Source: Acetispira formosa (nom. nud.) (GTDB lineage: Bacteria > Desulfobacterota > Desulfarculia > Adiutricales > Adiutricaceae). Taken from it: a DNA stretch of 64,000 nucleotides. Below the pieces are notes generated by a model. That model was not told the DNA's origin. It searched no databases and saw only the letters and a list, made by a program, of their open reading frames with translations. Both the position numbers and the translations under genes were made by a program. Below, in pieces: positions 58,648 through 64,000 of the stretch (its first letter is position 1; every line of letters starts with the position of its first letter). The stretch lies in NCBI GenBank assembly GCA_023525915.1, contig CP026657.1:3372001-3436000 (forward strand), given 5' to 3'.

Positions 58648-59116
58648 GTCTGCTCCTTGGTCAATCATCTGAAAGTCTTTTTGAGAAAAAATAAGAAAAA
58701 TTATTTGCTAATTTTTGCATTTTTCATACAATGAATCAAGCTAAATTTTTCCAATTTTTTCCCTTCTTGCCTAATATGCTGAAATTACTTATTTAAAAAT
58801 TTGTTACAATTGCCGCTGGCATTGGCCTTAAACTTGCGTTATTAGCTGTTCGATCAATTTTTTCACCAGTATAACATTAACAGCAATCACCAGGTCGAAA
58901 GGCGGGTAACAGAGGAGTGAAGAACTGAAGAAGACCGGTCACCAGACCCTCGGCCAGGTCTTTTTCCAAGAAAAAACCGTGCAGTAAAGAAGTCTCCGCC
59001 GGACGGGAATTACAAAGATTTTCACGGCCGGTTGGAAGCCACGGCATCTCCCAGGCAAAAAAACGTTTTTTGTCTGGCCTCATGGCAAACGGCTATGAGA
59101 AGAAAGGATATTCTGA
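58648..59116. promoter_or_regulatory. Divergent regulatory region of the mttB-2 operon
   Basis: A gap of about 470 bp, AT-rich from 58680 to 58800. TTGCTAATTTTTGCAT (58705-58720) resembles sequences upstream of the first sigma-54 promoter and may be an activator site. The sigma-54 promoter is at 58823-58837, leaving a leader of about 270 bases. Confidence 0.6.
58823..58837 (+). promoter_or_regulatory. Sigma-54 promoter (-24/-12)
   Basis: TGGCCTTAAACTTGC has the GG and GC dinucleotides at the required 10-base separation, with TGGC and TTGC intact; the CA of TGGCA is changed. It is oriented toward mttB-2. Confidence 0.75.
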
Positions 59117-60526
59117 ATGATAGAGCAAGGCGTAAAACAAATACATGCCGCGACCATGCGCGTTCTGGAGAAAAAAGGCATGGTCTTCCACCTGCCGGAG
59201 GCGGTGGAACTGGCCAAAAAGCACGGCCTGAGAGTGGAAGGAGAAACAGTCTACTTCACTGAAAAGCAATTGATGGACCTCATCGCCCTGGCCCCTTCCC
59301 GGTTCGTTCTGCGGGGGTCCAACGCGGACAAGGGCGTTCTTATCGGTGATTACAAGACCCACCACATTCCCGGCGGCGGCCCCCAGTTCTTCCTGGAGGA
59401 AAACGGCCACCTGCGCGATGCGGAAATGAAAGATCATCTCCGCTTTACCAAAATGTTTCACAGCGCCGACGAAATACCCATAATGGCCGCCCTGTGCGTA
59501 CAGCCCGGCGATATCAACCCGGACGACACCGTGGGCCATGTGCTCTATCAAATGTTCACCCACAGCGATAAGCCTTTTCTGACTCCGGCCGGGAACGAGC
59601 GCGTTACCCGCATCGTTCTGGAAATGACGGCTCTGGCCAACGGCGGCTGGAGCGAGATGGACAAAGAGGCCAGAGTGATGGTGGTGGCCAACCCCTTGAG
59701 CCCACTGAAGATGGATCACCATGCCACCTATTTCCTCATGGAGTTTGCCCGCCGCAATCAGGCCATAGTGGTGGCCCCCTGCGCCATGGCCGGTTCCACC
59801 GCGCCCATGACCCTGGCCGGGGCTTTCGTCCAGACCAACGCCGAGACCCTGGCCGGTATCGCTCTGGCCCAGATGGTGCGGCCGGGGGCCAAGTGCGTTT
59901 ACGGCTTCCTGACCACAGCCAGCGACCTCAAGACCGGCAGCATCGCCTGCGGCGCGCCCGAACAGGCCATATCAGCCATTTGGGGCGGTAAGCTGGCCCG
60001 CTTCTATAAGCTGCCCAGCCGCCTTGGCGGAGGCGGCATAACCGATGCCGACGTCACCGGCGTTCAGAGCGGCTATGAAGCCATGATGAACATCCTGGCC
60101 GCCAGCGAAGCCGGCAGCAGCATCTCCTTCCAGGCGGCGGGCGTTCTGGGTTCCTTTAACTGCATGAACATGGAAAAGGCCGTCTGCGACCTGGAAATCA
60201 TCGGCATGGTGAATCGCATTAATCGCGATATCGTCATATCCCCGGAAACGCTGGCCGAAGACGTTATTGACAAAGTGGCTCCGAACGGCCAGTATTTGAC
60301 CCAGCCCCACACTGTGAAGAACTGCCGCAAAGAGATTTTCCTGCCGCACGTCAGCTATCGCGGCCCCATGACCCGCGAACATCAGCACGAATCCGAGCGG
60401 GGCAGAATCCTGGCTGAAGTGAAGCGCCGGGAAGAAGCCTACAGCGCTCCCGACCTCCCGGCTTCGCTGGCCAAAGACATGAAAGACTATCTGGCCAAAG
60501 AAGGCATTGAGCCGAAAATTTCCTGA
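59117..60526 (+). CDS. MttB-family (COG5598) methyltransferase 2, non-pyrrolysine
   Basis: This 469-residue protein is a homologue of the one at 37089 but clearly diverged. Motifs include IPGGGPQFFLEENGH, NPLSPLKMDHHA, MAGSTAPMTLAGAF and QAAGVLGSFNCMNMEKAV. There is no amber codon. It would demethylate a quaternary amine onto a corrinoid protein, which is not in the window. It is followed by a three-gene molybdenum hydroxylase, so the pair may strip and then oxidise an N-methylated heterocycle (inference). AAAGGA precedes the ATG. Confidence 0.87.
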   Translation: MIEQGVKQIHAATMRVLEKKGMVFHLPEAVELAKKHGLRVEGETVYFTEKQLMDLIALAPSRFVLRGSNADKGVLIGDYKTHHIPGGGPQFFLEENGHLRDAEMKDHLRFTKMFHSADEIPIMAALCVQPGDINPDDTVGHVLYQMFTHSDKPFLTPAGNERVTRIVLEMTALANGGWSEMDKEARVMVVANPLSPLKMDHHATYFLMEFARRNQAIVVAPCAMAGSTAPMTLAGAFVQTNAETLAGIALAQMVRPGAKCVYGFLTTASDLKTGSIACGAPEQAISAIWGGKLARFYKLPSRLGGGGITDADVTGVQSGYEAMMNILAASEAGSSISFQAAGVLGSFNCMNMEKAVCDLEIIGMVNRINRDIVISPETLAEDVIDKVAPNGQYLTQPHTVKNCRKEIFLPHVSYRGPMTREHQHESERGRILAEVKRREEAYSAPDLPASLAKDMKDYLAKEGIEPKIS

Positions 60527-60579
60527 CCATAGCACCATTTGGCGGCGGAGTATAAAATTCCGCCGCCGCCGGAGAATTT

Positions 60580-61050
60580 ATGAACATCGAACTTACAGTC
60601 AACGGCCGTCTCCGTTCAGCCAATGTGGATACCTCCATGCGTCTGATTGACCTGTTGCGCGACGAATTCCGGCTGACCAGCGTCAAGGAAGGCTGCGGCG
60701 TCGGCGAATGCGGGGCCTGTACGGTGCTGCTTAACGGCGAACCAGTTTGTTCCTGCCTCATGCCCGCTTTTCAGGCGCGCGAGGCGTCCATACTAACTGT
60801 GGAAGGTCTGGAGAAAAACGGTGAGCTGGATGATTTGCAAAAATCATTTTTAGAAAAAGACGCCACCCAGTGCGGGTTCTGTACTCCCGGCATGATTTTG
60901 ACGGCCAAAGCTCTTCTGATGAAAAACCCCACCCCCTCCAGGGATGAAATACGCACGGCCCTGGCCGGAAATATCTGTCGCTGCACGGGTTACACCCCCA
61001 TAATTGAAGCCGTGGAAGATGCGGCCGCCAAGGCGGCGAATTTAAAATAG
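60580..61050 (+). CDS. Molybdenum hydroxylase 2Fe-2S subunit (XdhC/CoxS type)
   Basis: This 156-residue protein has two 2Fe-2S sites: a plant-type one (CGVGECGACTVLLNGEPVC) and a helical one (CGFCTPGM and CRCTGY). It is the electron-transfer subunit of the xanthine dehydrogenase family. GGAG precedes the ATG. It is separated from the FAD subunit by a type-A hairpin that lies within the operon. Confidence 0.94.
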   Translation: MNIELTVNGRLRSANVDTSMRLIDLLRDEFRLTSVKEGCGVGECGACTVLLNGEPVCSCLMPAFQAREASILTVEGLEKNGELDDLQKSFLEKDATQCGFCTPGMILTAKALLMKNPTPSRDEIRTALAGNICRCTGYTPIIEAVEDAAAKAANLK

Positions 61051-61108
61051 CAAGCCGGACCCGATAAGGGAGACGGAGCGGCCGGTTTTGAGGCTGAAGC
61101 GATTGCCC

Positions 61109-61191
61109 GCGGTCGGGAGAAATGTTTTAGCCCGGCTCCGTTCCGGGGGTCTTTAGTCACGGAGCCGGGCTAAAACATTTCTCCCGACCGC
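61109..61191. repeat. Type-A hairpin, copy 3, inside the molybdenum hydroxylase operon
   Basis: The 32-bp arms 61109-61140 and 61160-61191 are perfectly complementary around TTCCGGGGGTCTTTAGTCA. The flank CTGCATGATTGGCT, then AGTGGGAGCCGG, is on the right, as in copy 1. It splits the operon between the Fe-S and FAD subunit genes and could cause polarity. Confidence 0.9.
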
Positions 61192-61345
61192 TGCATGATT
61201 GGCTGTACCGGAAGACTGAAGAGCATCTATAGCCGAGTGGGAGCCGGCTGTCGGCGGGTCAGGCCTCTCAAAAATTTAAGCTTGAATGGTAGTAGCGGTG
61301 AGTCACAAGCTTGGCAAAATATCACCCCTCAAATGGAGCAAAACG

Positions 61346-62194
61346 ATGGAACCAATGATTCCCGCCACGCTGGCCGAACTGGCTGAGATGATAAAAACGG
61401 CTGAAAAGTTCCGGCTGTTGGCCGGGGGCACCGATTATATGGTAGCTCACGGCCGCACCGCGCCGGACCGGCCGGTGATCGATCTTTCCGGTATCGCTGA
61501 ATTGCACGGCATCACCTTTTCCGAAAATGAGATAGTAATCGGGGCTATGGAGACCATGAGCGCACTGTCGGCCCATGCCGGTTTGCGGCCAAAGGCCGCC
61601 TGCCTGTGCGAAGCCGCCTCACGCGTCGGTTCCTGGCAGATTCGGAATCGGGCCACTGTTGGCGGAAATATGGCCAACGCTTCCCCCGCCGCCGATACCC
61701 CGGCCGCCCTGGCCGCCCTTGATGCCAAAGCGCGACTGGTCTCCTCCAGGGGCGCCAGGATGGCGGCGGCGGGGGACATTCCCATAGGACCGAACCGGGC
61801 CGCTATTGAGCCGGACGAAATAATAGTTTCTTTTCATCTGCCGATAAAGCCGGGTCGTATTTCCGCCTTTGGCAAGATCGGCAGCCGCACCCAGGTGAGC
61901 ATCGCCCGATTGAATCTGGCCGTATCAGCGGTGTTGGAAGGCGGGCGCGTCATCGAAGCCAGAGTCTTTATGGGCACGCTCGGTGCGGCCGCGCTGCATT
62001 GCCCGGAGGCGGAAAAAGTTCTTGTTGAAAAAGGCCTGGAAGCTGAGGAGCAATTTGGCGGCGCCCTGGCTCACGCGGCGGCCGAAGCGATTCCCGGCCG
62101 TTCCACCCTGGCCTATAAACAATCCGGGGCCAGAGCGCTGGCCGAGGATGTCCTGACCGGGTTGCGCGCTGAGGCGATGAAAGGGAGGCTGTGA
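61346..62194 (+). CDS. Molybdenum hydroxylase FAD subunit (XdhB/CoxM type)
   Basis: A protein of 283 residues from ATG 61346 (TGGAG upstream; the longer frame to 61286 runs into repeat sequence). FAD-binding motifs are RLLAGGTDYMV and TVGGNMANASPAADTPAAL, followed by the CO-dehydrogenase flavoprotein C-terminal domain (KIGSRTQVSIARLNLAVSA). It passes electrons from the Fe-S subunit to NAD+ or another acceptor. It is followed by the large subunit two bases after its stop. Confidence 0.92.
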   Translation: MEPMIPATLAELAEMIKTAEKFRLLAGGTDYMVAHGRTAPDRPVIDLSGIAELHGITFSENEIVIGAMETMSALSAHAGLRPKAACLCEAASRVGSWQIRNRATVGGNMANASPAADTPAALAALDAKARLVSSRGARMAAAGDIPIGPNRAAIEPDEIIVSFHLPIKPGRISAFGKIGSRTQVSIARLNLAVSAVLEGGRVIEARVFMGTLGAAALHCPEAEKVLVEKGLEAEEQFGGALAHAAAEAIPGRSTLAYKQSGARALAEDVLTGLRAEAMKGRL

Positions 62195-62196
62195 CC

Positions 62197-64000
62197 ATGA
62201 ATGATTACCGCTATGTCGGAAAAAATATCCTGCGGGCCGACGGACCGGACAAGGTGCGCGGCCGCTACGGCTATCTGGCTGACGAGCCGCTTTACGGCGC
62301 ACTTTGCGGAGCCGTGCTTTTCAGTTCCCGCGCCAACGCGCTGGTAAAATCGTTAAAAATGGAAAAGGCGCTGGAACTTCCCGGCGTGCAAATACTGACG
62401 TTTCATGACGCTCCGGCCAGCCGTTACAACAGCGGCGAATGGTTTCCCGGCCAGAACGACCACCCTGATGAAACGGTCCTGACCGGCCACGTGCGGCACA
62501 TCGGCGACCGCATCGCCCTGGTGCTGGCTGAAGACCGGCCCACGGCCCTGGCCGCCCGCGCGCTCATTGAAGTTGAATATGAGGATTTGCCTCCGGTTGT
62601 CAATATTGACACGGCGGAAGAGATGGCCGCCCGTCTCCACGAAGACGGCCACAGCGCCTTTCCCGGCCGCCTGGAATATGGTGAGGTGGACGCGGCCTTT
62701 GCCAAGGCGGCCCTCATTGCGGAGGATACCATCACCACTCCGAAGATACATCACGCCGCCATGGAGCCCCATGCGGTTCTGGCTGTGCCCCGGCCGGAAG
62801 AGGTGCTGGAGATTCACTCACCCTGTCAGATTATGTTCGGGGTTCAGCATGCCATAGCGGAAGTTCTGCCTCTGCCGCTTTCCAAGATACGGGTGATAAA
62901 GGTGAGAATGGGCGGCACCTTTGGCGGCAAACAGGAAGTTGTCTTCGAGCCCCTGTGCGCTTGGGCCGCCTGGAAGTTGGGCCGCCCTGTATCCATAGAT
63001 ACCACCCGCGAGGAGACCATGGTGGCCACCCGCACCCGCGCGGCCACTATTGGAAAAGTCCAGACCGCGCTGGACGGCGAAGGGCGGATTCTGGCCCGCC
63101 GGTTCGACATCACCGCCGACGCCGGGGCCTATCTCTCCGGCACCAAAAAGGTGATGATGGCCATGGGCAAAAAGGCTTCCCGCCTCTATCGCCTTCCGGC
63201 CATGCGCTACGAGGGCCGGGCCCTGCGCACTTCAACCACTCCGGCCGGGGCCTGCCGGGGTTACGGCTCCCCCCAGATTCACGCCATTACCGAAATACAC
63301 ACCGATCTTATGTGTACTCGCCACAACATAGATCCGGTGGAGTTCCGCCGCCTGAACCTGGTGGAGCCTTTTGATAAAGATCCGGCCGGGGCGGCCGATT
63401 TGGGCAACGCCCGGGTGCGCGACTGCCTGGAGCTGGGGCTTGCCGCATTTGAGTGGGAAAGGCGCAAAAGTCCTTCCGCCGAAGGCCGCTTCCGCCGCGG
63501 GGCCGGTTTCGCCTGCTGCACCCACGGTAATGGCTATTATAAAACCATCTATCATGATGTGGCCGGTATGTCCATGCGCCTTATGGAAGACGGCTCGGCC
63601 GTTCTGCGGGCGGGCGTGCATGAGCTGGGCAACGCGGCGGTGCCGGTGCTGGCCCAGATCGCGGCTGAGGTCACCTTCATTGAGCCCGGCCGTATCACGG
63701 TAATGGAAGGTGACACACTTTTCAATAATTATGATATCGGCTGCCAGGCCAGCCGGGGTATTTTTGTGATGGGCGAATGCGCCCGTCTGTGTGCTGAGAA
63801 AGCCATTGAAATGCTTCTGAGCGAAGCCGGGAAAATCTGGGAGGGGCCGGTGCGCTTTATTAACGGCGTTCTCCACACCGGCTCGGAAATCATTTCCCTG
63901 GGCGAAGCTGTGCGCCAGATTGAAATGAAAAGGAGCCAGGCGGTGGAGGTTCACATCCAGCATCGCCCAGAATTCAATCCGGCCTGCTATGGAGTGCATT
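62197..64000 (+). CDS. Molybdenum hydroxylase large subunit (partial, runs off the right edge)
   Basis: 601 codons are open from ATG 62197 (GGGAGG upstream) to the window end; family members have about 700-780 residues. Molybdopterin-binding motifs include YRYVGKNILRADGPDKVRG, AAMEPHAVLAV, MGGTFGGKQE and GACRGYGSPQ. It is a xanthine dehydrogenase-family subunit that hydroxylates an N-heterocycle or aldehyde. The substrate is not evident; the catalytic Glu near the C-terminus lies beyond the edge. Confidence 0.92.
   Translation, partial: MNDYRYVGKNILRADGPDKVRGRYGYLADEPLYGALCGAVLFSSRANALVKSLKMEKALELPGVQILTFHDAPASRYNSGEWFPGQNDHPDETVLTGHVRHIGDRIALVLAEDRPTALAARALIEVEYEDLPPVVNIDTAEEMAARLHEDGHSAFPGRLEYGEVDAAFAKAALIAEDTITTPKIHHAAMEPHAVLAVPRPEEVLEIHSPCQIMFGVQHAIAEVLPLPLSKIRVIKVRMGGTFGGKQEVVFEPLCAWAAWKLGRPVSIDTTREETMVATRTRAATIGKVQTALDGEGRILARRFDITADAGAYLSGTKKVMMAMGKKASRLYRLPAMRYEGRALRTSTTPAGACRGYGSPQIHAITEIHTDLMCTRHNIDPVEFRRLNLVEPFDKDPAGAADLGNARVRDCLELGLAAFEWERRKSPSAEGRFRRGAGFACCTHGNGYYKTIYHDVAGMSMRLMEDGSAVLRAGVHELGNAAVPVLAQIAAEVTFIEPGRITVMEGDTLFNNYDIGCQASRGIFVMGECARLCAEKAIEMLLSEAGKIWEGPVRFINGVLHTGSEIISLGEAVRQIEMKRSQAVEVHIQHRPEFNPACYGVH

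Overview
The window looks like a chromosomal segment of a GC-rich Gram-negative anaerobe. The Gram-negative call rests on an autotransporter with an outer-membrane barrel and on tatABC. The anaerobe call rests on two MttB-type methyltransferases, a molybdenum hydroxylase, radical SAM enzymes and sigma-54-driven catabolic operons. The overall style resembles Desulfobacterota (Deltaproteobacteria), but that is an inference with low confidence; no rRNA is present.

Layout: 1-5576 is the end of an integrated phage or genomic island (scaffold-like protein, DUF4055 portal, truncated terminase, Lar-like protein, phage radical SAM, integrase) whose integrase stop codon lies inside a tRNA-Ser(UGA). 5.7-10.2 kb holds a LacI regulator divergent from an NCS2 permease and an amidohydrolase, with a perfect 20-bp operator-like palindrome between them. 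10.9-17.2 kb is a mixed chromosomal stretch (TSUP exporter, YdcF-like, a ParB-like/SPL-like pair, CBS protein, RidA, uppS, C39-like lipoprotein). 17.7-31.3 kb is a large Ter stress/defence locus: terB, a TerD-family gene, a four-gene biosynthetic module (PRTase, HAD, StiP/PELOTA, CitE-like), then three TerY vWA proteins with a PP2C phosphatase and a kinase, terD and terA. 31.3-32.9 kb has ribB under an FMN riboswitch and a flavin-binding protein.

33.0-44.1 kb is the most interesting region. A sigma-54 activator faces a perfect -24/-12 promoter. The promoter reads into an operon that encodes a HAL-family lyase lacking the MIO-forming Ala-Ser-Gly triad (ergothionase-like), an MttB-family methyltransferase, a Na+/solute symporter with a small partner, an unknown protein, a D-2-hydroxyacid dehydrogenase, a RidA protein and both halves of aconitase X. 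At 44.3-47.2 kb are tatABC, an EamA transporter and a DUF4926 protein. At 47.8-52.0 kb is a hutC-hutU-hutI cluster without hutH, with two HutC-type operators. At 53.2-57.0 kb are an autotransporter and a YiiX-like hydrolase. At 57.2-64.0 kb a second sigma-54 activator faces a second -24/-12 promoter that drives another mttB and a three-subunit molybdenum hydroxylase (the last gene runs off the window).

The intergenic gaps are unusually rich in palindromic repeats. Several families share one design: a constant loop or core held between arms that differ between copies yet stay complementary, and often two such hairpins face each other to form a composite element. One hairpin carries a clean 141-bp MITE inserted at TA.
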